Shown here: positions 1-7,177 of the stretch, piece after piece | Position numbering within the stretch: position 1 is the first letter of the stretch | Layout: each line of letters opens with the position of its first letter | Assembly (NCBI GenBank): GCA_964460345.1 | Contig: CAYWRO010000004.1 | Span: forward strand, 38,700-102,699 | DNA: 64,000 nucleotides | Direction: 5' to 3' | From: CAYWRO01 sp964460345 | GTDB lineage: Bacteria > Planctomycetota > Phycisphaerae > Phycisphaerales > UBA1924 | The notes under the pieces: generated by a model | The model's database searches: none | Seen by the model: only the letters and a program-made list of their open reading frames with translations | What the model was told of the DNA's origin: nothing | Translations under genes and position numbers: made by a program

Positions 1-1059
1 GGACGGCCCAAGGGCGTCATGCTGACCCACGGCAACTTGACCGCAAACATCCGCCAGATTCGGGATTGGGTGGACTTCACGCCGGCCGACACCCTGCTCG
101 GGGTGCTGCCGCAGTTTCACACGTTCGGGCTCACCGTGCTGACGCTGCTGCCGCTGTGGGTGGGATGCAAGGTCGTCTACACGGCCCGGTTCGCGCCGCC
201 GAAGATCATCCGCCTCCTGCGGGAGCATCGACCGACGGCGCTGATCGCGATCCCGTCGATGTACAACGCGCTGCTCCACACAAAGAACACCGAGCCGGAC
301 GATTTCTCGTCACTGCGGTTCATTGTCTCGGGCGGCGAGCCGCTGCCGCAGGCGGTGTTCGACGGATTCCGCGAGAAGTTCGGCGTCACCATCAACGAGG
401 GGTACGGGCTGACGGAAACGGCTCCAGTGACCAACTGGTGCCGGCCGCAGGAGTTCCGGCCCCACTCCGTCGGACGGAGGCTGCCGCGGATCGAGCAGCG
501 GATCGTCGATCTTGAGACCGGGCGCGACGTCCCGCCGGGCACCGGGGAAGGAGAGATTCGCATCGCCGGTCCGAACGTGATGCGAGGCTACTTCAACCTT
601 CCCGACGAGACGAACGCAGCATTCGACGCCCAGGGATTCTTCCGGACCGGGGACATCGGCCGCATGGACGAGGAAGGACACCTCTACGTCACCGGGCGTC
701 TCAAGGAGATGCTGATCGTCGGAGGAGAGAACGTCTTTCCGCGGGAGATCGAGGAGGTCCTCAACCGCCACCCCGATGTTGCCGCCTCCGGCGTGATCGG
801 GATGCAGGACCCGGTTCGCGGCGAACTCCCCGTCGCCTTCGTGGAACTGGTCGAAGGGGCCGAGTTCGACGAGCGGGAGCTGATTGCCCACTGTCGGGCG
901 AACCTGCCCGGCTACAAGGCGCCCCGGCGAATCTACTACGTCGAGGCGCTGCCGCGGAATCCGACGGGCAAGGTCATGCGGCGTGAACTCAAAGCGCTCC
1001 TTCCGGAGAACGCAGAAGATGAAGCCGGCACGCCGGAGCCACAGACCAGGCCCGGCTAG
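1..1059 (+). CDS. Acyl-CoA ligase / AMP-binding enzyme, 5' truncated
   Basis: The reading frame is open from base 1, so the N-terminus lies outside the window and the ATG at 19 is internal. The first visible residues GRPKGVMLTHGN are the second half of the ATP/AMP-binding signature (TSGTTG-x-PKG) of adenylate-forming enzymes. Further family motifs follow: GYGLTET (A5), the RTGD motif (A7) and the C-terminal PTGK lysine that catalyses adenylation. The family activates a carboxylic acid as acyl-AMP and transfers it to CoA. The mix of motifs is typical of long- or medium-chain fatty acyl-CoA ligases, but the substrate cannot be told from the sequence. About 350 residues are present out of a usual 500-550. 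It is followed by the transaldolase gene on the same strand after 66 bp. Confidence 0.9.
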   Translation, partial: GRPKGVMLTHGNLTANIRQIRDWVDFTPADTLLGVLPQFHTFGLTVLTLLPLWVGCKVVYTARFAPPKIIRLLREHRPTALIAIPSMYNALLHTKNTEPDDFSSLRFIVSGGEPLPQAVFDGFREKFGVTINEGYGLTETAPVTNWCRPQEFRPHSVGRRLPRIEQRIVDLETGRDVPPGTGEGEIRIAGPNVMRGYFNLPDETNAAFDAQGFFRTGDIGRMDEEGHLYVTGRLKEMLIVGGENVFPREIEEVLNRHPDVAASGVIGMQDPVRGELPVAFVELVEGAEFDERELIAHCRANLPGYKAPRRIYYVEALPRNPTGKVMRRELKALLPENAEDEAGTPEPQTRPG

Positions 1060-1125
1060 CATCACGGGAGAGCCGTCCCCGAAGTTTCCTCAGCGCCGCT
1101 CTCACCACCTGAAAGGACTCGCGAA

Positions 1126-1773
1126 ATGGACCTGTACATTGACACGGCAAATCTGGACGAGATCAAGCAGGCCGCCGACATGGGCGTGCTCGATGGTGTC
1201 ACGACCAATCCGTCATTGATCGCCAAGGAGAAGGTGCCGTACGCAAAGCGGCTTGCGGAGATCTGCGAGGTCGTTTCCGGCCCCGTTTCCGCGGAGGTCG
1301 TCGCCACCGACTACGAGGGCATGCTCAAGGAAGGGCGTGAGCACGCCAAGATCGCCGACAACATCGTCGTAAAGCTGCCTTCGACGAAGGACGGGCTCAA
1401 GGCGTGCAAGACGCTCAGCGACGCCGGAACCCGCGTCAACATGACGCTGTGCTTCCAGCCGCTGCAGGCGCTGCTGGTCGCCAAGGCGGGCGCGTTCCTC
1501 GTCAGCCCCTTCATCGGCCGCGTCGACGACATCGCCGAGGACGGCATGGACCTGATCCACCGCATCCGGGCGATCTACGACAACTACGGCTATGAAACGA
1601 AGGTGCTTGCGGCCTCCATCCGGCACAGCAAGCACCTCGTCGACTGCGCCCTGGCCGGCGCAGACGTCTGCACCGTGCCCTTCAAGGTAATCGACGGCAT
1701 GCTCAAGCATCCCCTGACGGACATCGGCCTGAAACAGTTCGTCGAGGACTACAAGAAGGCATTCGGGAGCTGA
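1126..1773 (+). CDS. tal: Transaldolase, small TalC/MipB type
   Basis: This 215-residue protein has the length and motifs of the small transaldolase / fructose-6-phosphate aldolase family, a cytoplasmic TIM barrel with a Schiff-base lysine. MDLYIDTAN opens the barrel, GVTTNPS follows near residue 27, and the catalytic lysine is K83 in IVVKLP. In this family a Gln and a Tyr mark F6P aldolases, whereas Glu and Phe mark true transaldolases. Here the positions read Glu57 (SAEVVA) and Phe129 (SPFIGR), which favours transaldolase of the non-oxidative pentose phosphate pathway. A purine-rich GAAAGGA about 10 nt before the ATG is a reasonable ribosome binding site. The assignment to transaldolase rather than aldolase is inference from these two residues. 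Confidence 0.9.
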   Translation: MDLYIDTANLDEIKQAADMGVLDGVTTNPSLIAKEKVPYAKRLAEICEVVSGPVSAEVVATDYEGMLKEGREHAKIADNIVVKLPSTKDGLKACKTLSDAGTRVNMTLCFQPLQALLVAKAGAFLVSPFIGRVDDIAEDGMDLIHRIRAIYDNYGYETKVLAASIRHSKHLVDCALAGADVCTVPFKVIDGMLKHPLTDIGLKQFVEDYKKAFGS

Positions 1774-1778
1774 GCCGC

Positions 1779-3128
1779 TCACACGCGGGCGCCCCGGCTC
1801 GCCGCGATGCTCCGCGGCGCAGCCGTGCGGATCTGTGCATTCGCCCGCAAGGCAACCTCCAGAACGGCTTCCGCCGCGAATCTGGCGTGCGCGCCCGTCA
1901 CGAACGGTCCGAAGCTGATCCGAAATGCCCCGGGCGCTGATGCGGACTCCGGATCCGTGCCGAACGTCTGATGCGCCAGCGGCGCGCAGTGCAACCCCGC
2001 GCGTACCAGGACCCCGTGCTCATCCTCGAGCCGCTGCGCGAACGCTTCGCTCGGGATCGACTCGTGCACGAACGCGAACACCCCGACGCGCCGGTCGATC
2101 TCCCGCGGCCCCAGCAACCGCAGGCCGGCCTCCGCCAGAGCGACTGGCGTCAGCACGCCGAGAAACTCGCGCATCAGCGCCTCCTCGTGCTCCCGAACCG
2201 ACCCCACCCCTCGCTCCAGCAGCCACCCTGCGCCCTCACCAAGCCCCGCGAGTCCAATCGTGTTGTGCGAGCCAGGCTCGAAGCGGTCCGGCATCCACTC
2301 CGGCTGCACATCACGTTCGCTCACGCTCCCGGTACCCCCCTCACGCACCGTGACCATCTGCTGCTCCACGCCGGGACGGATGTACAGTCCGCCAGTCCCA
2401 AGCGGCCCGAGCAGGCCCTTGTGGCCGGGAAAAGCGAGCAGGTCGATGCTCATCTCGCGCACGTTCACCGGGATGTGCCCGAGCGACTGCGCCGCATCCA
2501 CCAGCAGGAGCACGCCGCGCTCGCGGCAGACCCGGCCGATCTCGGCCACCGGCTGAATCGACCCCGTGACATTGCTCGCATGCACCGCGGCGACAAGAGC
2601 CGTCTCCGGCCGAATCGCCGCGGCGACGGCAGCAGGATCAACAATGCCCGTGTGCGGGTCGACCGGGACAAACGTGACCTCCACCGCGTCCCCCCACTGC
2701 TCGCGCAGAGCGTTGAACGGCCGCAGGACGGAGTTGTGGTCCATCCAGGTTGTCACGAGGTGGATCCGTCTTGCGTCCTCGCCGGCTCGCTGCCTTGCTG
2801 CTTCCGCCCCCAGTCGCGCTCCGACAACTCCCTTGATCGCAATGTTCAGGGCATCAGAGGTATTCAGAGCGAAGACGACCTGCTCCGCCCCCCCTTCGCC
2901 GCCGATCAGCCGGTGAACTCGCTCCCGGCACTCGCGCAAAATCCCCGCCGCCTCCCGGCTCTCGGCGTACGAGCCGCGGCCGGGCGACGCCCCCACCTCC
3001 GTCGCGAATCGCACCATCGCCTCGGTGACCGCCGCGGGCTTGGGGAAGCTGGTAGCCGCGTTATCGAGGTAGAGGCGACGCGACGTCCCCGGCTCCCGCT
3101 CCGGCAATCCATTGCTGGTTCCACTCAT
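1779..3128 (-). CDS. Class V aminotransferase, cysteine desulfurase-like
   Basis: PLP-dependent fold type I protein of 449 residues. Visible motifs are YLDNAATSFPKP (20-31), DHNS (131-134), the cofactor-binding DAAQS (211-215), and the PLP lysine K237 in FPGHKG. The late cysteine C381 in GLHCAPLAH matches the mobile persulfide cysteine loop of cysteine desulfurases. The close match to SufS/Csd-type enzymes suggests sulfur transfer from L-cysteine. Related 'cysteine desulfurase family' proteins of unknown role look the same. The frame stays open upstream to 3254, but the ATG at 3128 lies just before the conserved region and was chosen. It is divergent from the antitoxin gene at 3237. Confidence 0.85.
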   Translation of the reverse strand: MSGTSNGLPEREPGTSRRLYLDNAATSFPKPAAVTEAMVRFATEVGASPGRGSYAESREAAGILRECRERVHRLIGGEGGAEQVVFALNTSDALNIAIKGVVGARLGAEAARQRAGEDARRIHLVTTWMDHNSVLRPFNALREQWGDAVEVTFVPVDPHTGIVDPAAVAAAIRPETALVAAVHASNVTGSIQPVAEIGRVCRERGVLLLVDAAQSLGHIPVNVREMSIDLLAFPGHKGLLGPLGTGGLYIRPGVEQQMVTVREGGTGSVSERDVQPEWMPDRFEPGSHNTIGLAGLGEGAGWLLERGVGSVREHEEALMREFLGVLTPVALAEAGLRLLGPREIDRRVGVFAFVHESIPSEAFAQRLEDEHGVLVRAGLHCAPLAHQTFGTDPESASAPGAFRISFGPFVTGAHARFAAEAVLEVALRANAQIRTAAPRSIAASRGARV

Positions 3129-3236
3129 CCCCGCATCGTATGGACGACGGGAGGCATGAGCGTGTGAACTCCTGGCCGCGGTTTCGCGCGCATCGCGCCC
3201 ACTCGCCCGGAGCCAATTCCGCGCCGATAATCCATC

Positions 3237-3452
3237 GTGACCGCCCCTCGTCAACCCCTGGTGATTGATGCCTCGGAGGATCTCCGCCGCGTGGTCCAGT
3301 CAGAGGCAGAGCGGCTGAATCTCACGCCGGCAGCCTACCTTCGGTACCTGATCGAGCGCCAGCAGCCGGGTGTGAACACCGAGCGCTTTGACAGGATCAC
3401 GGAGGAAGTCTTCGGACGGCACGGCCGAACGATGCGGAAGCTGGCCAAATGA
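3237..3452 (+). CDS. Putative antitoxin of a Doc-type toxin-antitoxin pair
   Basis: A 71-residue protein starting at GTG. It has a short beta-like N-terminus (PLVIDAS) followed by helices (LRRVVQSEAERL, PAAYLRYLIERQ), a pattern compatible with a ribbon-helix-helix DNA-binding antitoxin. The assignment rests mainly on position: its TGA overlaps the next gene's ATG by four bases (ATGA), and that gene encodes a Doc-like Fic protein. Antitoxins of this kind bind the toxin and repress their own operon. The family could not be named with certainty. The partner toxin gene carries a frameshift, so the antitoxin may be an orphan in this genome. Confidence 0.65.
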   Translation: MTAPRQPLVIDASEDLRRVVQSEAERLNLTPAAYLRYLIERQQPGVNTERFDRITEEVFGRHGRTMRKLAK

Positions 3453-3848
3453 GTGCCCTGCCCGAGTCGATCCGATTCCTGTCCATGGATGACCTGCTGG
3501 CAATCCACCGCATCGCGATCGAAGATCAGCATGGCGATCCCGGCATCCGCGATCGTGGCGCGCTGGAGTCGGCGCTGGCACAACCGAAGCAGCAGTTCGG
3601 ATCACGAGTCGCTGCCCGCGATGGCCGCGGCGTATGCCTTCCACATCTCGCGGAATCACCCGTTTCTTGATGGCAACAAACGTGCGTCGCTTGCGGCGAT
3701 GCTGATCTTCCTGCTCGACAACGGGCTCCGGTTGGAGACATCCGATGAGGATGTGTACAACACAATCTACAGTCTCGCCGCGGGGTCCCTCAGCAAGGAA
3801 GGCCTGACGCACTGGGTCACGCATCATGTGGTGACAATCGACCGCTAG
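3449..3848 (+). pseudogene. doc: Doc-like Fic-domain toxin, frame-shifted
   Basis: Two adjacent frames together make one Doc-length protein of about 132 residues. The first frame, from the ATG at 3449, gives the N-terminal half (FLSMDDLLAIHRIAIEDQHG, then GALESALAQPKQQFG). Near 3598-3603 the homology continues one base later as LPAMAAAYAFHISRN and then the Fic motif HPFLDGNKR (about 3657-3683), ending at the TAG at 3848. The region behaves as though one extra base had been inserted. Doc toxins phosphorylate EF-Tu using the histidine of this motif, and that histidine is intact here. The break could be a real inactivating mutation, an assembly error or, less likely, programmed frameshifting. 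No slippery heptamer is obvious at the junction. Confidence 0.8.
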
Positions 3849-3915
3849 CTGCCTGGCTTTGATCACGCACGCCGCTGCCGGTCCAAACGGAGGCGAGCGG
3901 GGAACACGCCCTTCG

Positions 3916-5070
3916 CTACTTCTTCGGCGGCTTGTAAAACGGCATCGCACACACCACCCCCGCGAGCCCCGCGCCGCCCTTGCCCGTGTCGATCTCGACG
4001 GCGGTTCCCTCAGCCGTCTGCTCGCGGTCCAGATAAGCCATCGCGATCGGGCAGCCCAGCGTCGGGCTGGGCGCAGCGCTCGTCACGATGCCCGCCTCCT
4101 GCCCGTCGACTTTCACGGTGAACCCCTGCCGCGCGGTGCGCTTGCCTTCCAGTTTCAGCCCGACAAGCTTCCGCGGCGGCCCGCCTGCGTCGCGCGTGCG
4201 CTTCAGCGCTTCCATGCCGACGAACGGTTCGCCGCGCTCGTCCTGGTCCTTGTCCAGCGAGATTGCAAAGTCCAGCCCCGTGCCGAGGGCGTTGGTCTCC
4301 TCGGTCAGCTCATGCCCATACAGGGGCATGCCCGCCTCAAGCCGCAGCGTGTCACGCGCCGCCAGTCCGGCCGGCTTGATGAGCGCGTCCGCCCCCTCCA
4401 TGTTCGCGTCCTTCAGCAGCATCTTCAATGCGATGTCCACCGCGCTGGCCGGAAGGATCACCTCCACACCGTCTTCCCCCGTGTACCCCGTGCGGCTGAC
4501 GTACAGCTTGAAGACCACATAGTTCTTCGTCGCGAAGCGGAACCGCTTCAGCGTGGGAATCTCCGTGGAGATCTTGCTGATCATCTCCATCACCTTCGGG
4601 CCCTGGATCGCGACCATCGCTGTCTTGAACGTCTGGTCGTCGATCTTGACCTTGAGTTCCTCTCCGCCTCCGCCGCTCCAGTTGCCGGTCCGAACCTGCT
4701 CGAAGTGCGCCAGCAGCTTCTCGCGGTTGGAAGCGTTCACAATGACCATGAAGTCGTCGTCGTCCAGGCGCATGACGATCACATCGTCCATGACGCCGCC
4801 TTGCTCGTTGCACACCAGGGTGTACCGGCACTGTCCCGCCTGCATATCACCGATCTTGCGCGTGCACAGGCGCTCCAGGAGCTTTCGCGCGTGCCGACCG
4901 CTCACCTTCACACGCCCCATGTGCGAGACGTCGAAGAGCCCCCCGCTCGTGCGGACCTGGTTGTGCTCCTCAGTCACCGATGAATACACCAGCGGCATGT
5001 GCCAGCCGGCAAAGTCCACCATCTTGCCACCGTGATCGACATGAAACTTGTGCAGCGGCGTCTCGTGCAA
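3916..5070 (-). CDS. gcvT: Aminomethyltransferase, glycine cleavage T-protein
   Basis: The T-protein of the glycine cleavage system transfers the methylene group from lipoyl-bound aminomethyl to tetrahydrofolate, releasing ammonia. The 384-residue product shows the family pattern: ETPLHKFHVDHGGKMVDFAGW at the start, DVSHMGRVKVSG for the folate-binding loop, SRTGYTGEDGVE in the middle and PAGLAARDTLRLEAG later. It is slightly longer than the usual 360-370 residues. The start is a TTG at 5070, because GAAGGGAG lies six bases upstream and conserved sequence begins at once; the ATG further upstream would run into the panC 3' end. It follows panC by 80 bp on the same strand and is probably co-transcribed. 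No gcvH, gcvP or lpd is visible nearby. Confidence 0.93.
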   Translation of the reverse strand: MHETPLHKFHVDHGGKMVDFAGWHMPLVYSSVTEEHNQVRTSGGLFDVSHMGRVKVSGRHARKLLERLCTRKIGDMQAGQCRYTLVCNEQGGVMDDVIVMRLDDDDFMVIVNASNREKLLAHFEQVRTGNWSGGGGEELKVKIDDQTFKTAMVAIQGPKVMEMISKISTEIPTLKRFRFATKNYVVFKLYVSRTGYTGEDGVEVILPASAVDIALKMLLKDANMEGADALIKPAGLAARDTLRLEAGMPLYGHELTEETNALGTGLDFAISLDKDQDERGEPFVGMEALKRTRDAGGPPRKLVGLKLEGKRTARQGFTVKVDGQEAGIVTSAAPSPTLGCPIAMAYLDREQTAEGTAVEIDTGKGGAGLAGVVCAMPFYKPPKK

Positions 5071-5076
5071 CGCAAA

Positions 5077-5084
5077 CTCCCTTC
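5077..5084 (-). promoter_or_regulatory. Shine-Dalgarno site that fixes the TTG start of gcvT
   Basis: Read on the minus strand this is GAAGGGAG with a 6-nt spacer to TTG. It decides the unusual TTG start over upstream in-frame ATG codons. Confidence 0.7.
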
Positions 5085-5150
5085 GCGCTCTCAATCCAGA
5101 TCGAGCCCGCCCGCGCCCCGGCCCGCACCGGTCCTCCGGCGCGGGCACCA

Positions 5151-6041
5151 TCATAGCGGAGCCGCCCCCGGTCCCCACGCGGCGTTATCAATCAGCCGGA
5201 CACTCCCGACTCGCCCCGCCACCAATGCCCGCGCCTGAATCGCACCCGCCGGCCCGCCCTGGAGCGGCAACAAGGAGCGTGCTTCCCGCACTGCGGCGTA
5301 CTCCACCTCGACGCCCCCCTCCTCCATGATTCGCCGCATGGTCCGCTCGGCCGTCGCGGGATCAGGCTCACCCTGCCCGGCGCGCAGCGCCCGCACCAAT
5401 GACAAGGCTTGTTCACGCGGGCCGCCTGCACCGGACGTCAGAAATCGGTTCCGGCTGCTCATCGCAAGCCCGTCGGACTCACGAACCGTCGGGCTCGCGG
5501 TGATCGCAACATCGAGCTTCTCCTGCGCCGTCATGGACTCGATCACTCGGTACTGCTGCCAGTCCTTCTCACCAAACATCGCCATTGCCGGGCGAACGAG
5601 CTCAAACAGGCGACGGACGACCTGGCAGACGCCGGCGAAGTGCCCCGGCCGATGCGCATCCTCCAGACCGGGCTCCTGCCCCGGAACGCCACCCGCCACC
5701 GCGGGGAGCGGTGGAACGGGAATCGACTCGCCAGGCGGATACACGACCTCCCCCGACGGAACGAAGACGACGTCCGCGCCAGCCGCCTCGCACGCGGCCA
5801 GGTCCGCATCCAGCGTGACGGGATAGCGGTCAAAGTCTGAGCGGTCGTTAAACTGCGTCGGATTCACAAAAATGCTGACGACCACCGCTCCCTCGCGCTC
5901 GCTCTGCGGCGCTCGAGCATCGGCCTGCTTGCGAGCATCGCGAATCAGCGCGATGTGCCCGGCGTGCAGCGCTCCCATTGTCGGGACAAACACGCCGCCG
6001 GCAAACGGGGCCAGCCCCGCAGCATCTCTCACCACTCGCAT
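5151..6041 (-). CDS. panC: Pantothenate synthetase
   Basis: Condenses pantoate and beta-alanine with ATP, the last step of pantothenate (vitamin B5) synthesis. The 296-residue cytoplasmic protein has PTMGALHAGH at 20-29 (HIGH-like nucleotide-binding motif with H26 and H29), FVNPTQF, GEKDWQQ for the KMSKS-like region, and SSRNRFL. The length is close to the usual 280. The frame is open far upstream (to 7283), but that extension overlaps two other genes and has no homology, so the ATG at 6041 just before the core was chosen. It lies 16 bp after the zinc-ribbon gene and 80 bp before gcvT, forming a likely three-gene operon. No panB or panD is visible in the window. Confidence 0.93.
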   Translation of the reverse strand: MRVVRDAAGLAPFAGGVFVPTMGALHAGHIALIRDARKQADARAPQSEREGAVVVSIFVNPTQFNDRSDFDRYPVTLDADLAACEAAGADVVFVPSGEVVYPPGESIPVPPLPAVAGGVPGQEPGLEDAHRPGHFAGVCQVVRRLFELVRPAMAMFGEKDWQQYRVIESMTAQEKLDVAITASPTVRESDGLAMSSRNRFLTSGAGGPREQALSLVRALRAGQGEPDPATAERTMRRIMEEGGVEVEYAAVREARSLLPLQGGPAGAIQARALVAGRVGSVRLIDNAAWGPGAAPL

Positions 6042-6057
6042 GCCCAATCGTAAACCG

Positions 6058-6318
6058 CTACCTGCCCTGCCGCGGCCGCAGCAGGCGAGCCATCGCTCCC
6101 AGCAGCCGGGCCAGAACCCTCCGGGGCGCCACGGAAGGCGATACTTCGTCGAGCCCTTCGAGTTCCCGGTAGCTCCGCGGCGGGCGCGCATACAGATCTG
6201 CACCGCAGACCTCGCACACGAATACGCTGCTGCACCCACCCTGCAACTCGGGGCCGTCGTGCCCGCATGCCAGGCAGAAACGAACATCCAGCCGTCGTGG
6301 CGATCTGACCAGAGCCAT
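6058..6318 (-). CDS. Small zinc-ribbon protein
   Basis: An 86-residue basic protein with two CxxC knuckles, C15-LA-C18 and C35-EV-C38, which together should bind one zinc ion. The C-terminal third is arginine- and leucine-rich (RRVLARLLGAMARLL) and may form an amphipathic helix. There is no recognisable enzyme domain. The ATG at 6318 was chosen because a promoter-like element sits immediately upstream, and the longer open frame overlaps a gene on the other strand. It is the first gene of the run leading to panC and gcvT. The function is unknown. Small zinc ribbons like this are often nucleic-acid or protein adaptors, but nothing here shows which. Confidence 0.6.
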   Translation of the reverse strand: MALVRSPRRLDVRFCLACGHDGPELQGGCSSVFVCEVCGADLYARPPRSYRELEGLDEVSPSVAPRRVLARLLGAMARLLRPRQGR

Positions 6319-6324
6319 GACCGC

Positions 6325-6353
6325 AATATACCAGAGCGGTCCGCGCCGTCCAA
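6325..6353 (-). promoter_or_regulatory. Candidate sigma-70 promoter for the zinc-ribbon/panC/gcvT run
   Basis: On the minus strand, TTGGAC (6348-6353) and TATATT (6325-6330) are separated by 17 bp. The expected start of transcription falls on or next to the ATG at 6318, which would make the message leaderless. The -10 is good and the -35 is weak. Confidence 0.4.
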
Positions 6354-6361
6354 TACGAACC

Positions 6362-6367
6362 AGAGGG
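6362..6367 (+). promoter_or_regulatory. Shine-Dalgarno site for a TTG start
   Basis: AGAGGG followed by an 8-nt spacer and TTG at 6376. It supports TTG as the start of the downstream hypothetical gene. Confidence 0.5.
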
Positions 6368-6375
6368 AAACCCAA

Positions 6376-7032
6376 TTGACAGGCGAAAACGAACTCAGAC
6401 AGCGGGCCGCACGCCTGCGTGCCGCGGCTGCGCTCGCCTGGGCCGTATGGCCCGATCGCACGATGGACCCAGTGACGCTCGCTGAAAACTTCCGGGACGA
6501 GGCGGGCCACCGGCGGGCGGTCGACCCGGCGTTCCTGCGCGCCATCCACGGATTGCCCCCGGATGCCCCAGCAGCAGATCCCGCGCCGGTCGAGGTCCGT
6601 GCCTGGCGAGCCGCCACTGAACTGCACCGCAGCGCCCCCGTAAACGTCGAGGACCTCGGCATCGCGCCCGGCCCGGGGCCGCTGCTTCCGGTCACCGGCA
6701 CTCCCATTGAGATCTGGACCGAAAGCGAACTCTGTTTGTTGCATGCGTGCTGGCGACTGGCTCGGCTGAGCGGCGGGGACGCGCTGCGTGAACGATGTCT
6801 CGAATCAGCCGCGTGGCATCTCGAAAACACCCAGGCGGACAACGCGACCAACCACCCATGGGCCATCCACGTGTTCCTCGCTTTGGGGCTCGCGACAGAC
6901 GAACCGCACAGCGCCGAGGCGATCTTCCACGCCGAGCAACTCCTGCACAACACCATGGTGGGCCTCGGCCGGCCAGACCGGCTCAGCGCGCACATCCTCG
7001 AGGACGCCGCGGCCGAACTGAATCTCGTGTGA
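6376..7032 (+). CDS. Hypothetical protein
   Basis: A 218-residue product of unrecognised family. It is acidic, rich in alanine and leucine, apparently helical, and has no signal peptide or membrane segment. Tryptophan-containing helices recur (LAWAVWPDR, IEIWTESELCLLHACWRLA, ESAAWHL). The C-terminal half (HPWAIHVFLALG, EAIFHAEQLLHNTMV) resembles a helical-repeat fold, but no named family is claimed. The TTG start at 6376 is supported by AGAGGG upstream; earlier in-frame starts would overlap the divergent zinc-ribbon gene. The opposite strand is also open here, but that frame is only an extension of panC and has no family motifs. A promoter for the next gene begins 48 bp after the stop. Confidence 0.6.
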   Translation: MTGENELRQRAARLRAAAALAWAVWPDRTMDPVTLAENFRDEAGHRRAVDPAFLRAIHGLPPDAPAADPAPVEVRAWRAATELHRSAPVNVEDLGIAPGPGPLLPVTGTPIEIWTESELCLLHACWRLARLSGGDALRERCLESAAWHLENTQADNATNHPWAIHVFLALGLATDEPHSAEAIFHAEQLLHNTMVGLGRPDRLSAHILEDAAAELNLV

Positions 7033-7079
7033 ACCCGCGAGCGGCCCCATTGGAGGCCCCTGCTGCCCCGGGGGACGGC

Positions 7080-7108
7080 TTGACAGGCTGCCTCGTTTCC
7101 GGCATACT
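7080..7108 (+). promoter_or_regulatory. Sigma-70-type promoter
   Basis: A perfect TTGACA (7080-7085), a 17-bp spacer and CATACT (7103-7108) precede the HAF-repeat gene. The predicted leader is about 63 nt and ends with GAGAAGGAGC seven bases before the GTG start. Confidence 0.65.
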
Positions 7109-7177
7109 GGATGTGCTCAGCACAGTGCTTGCACACACGGGGAGGATCCCCGTCACACACGAGAAGGAGCGTCAACC

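Noticed and set aside
3589..3610. Programmed +1 frameshift site in doc.
   Set aside because: No slippery sequence, strong stop-codon context or downstream stimulatory hairpin is evident, so mutation or sequencing error is preferred.
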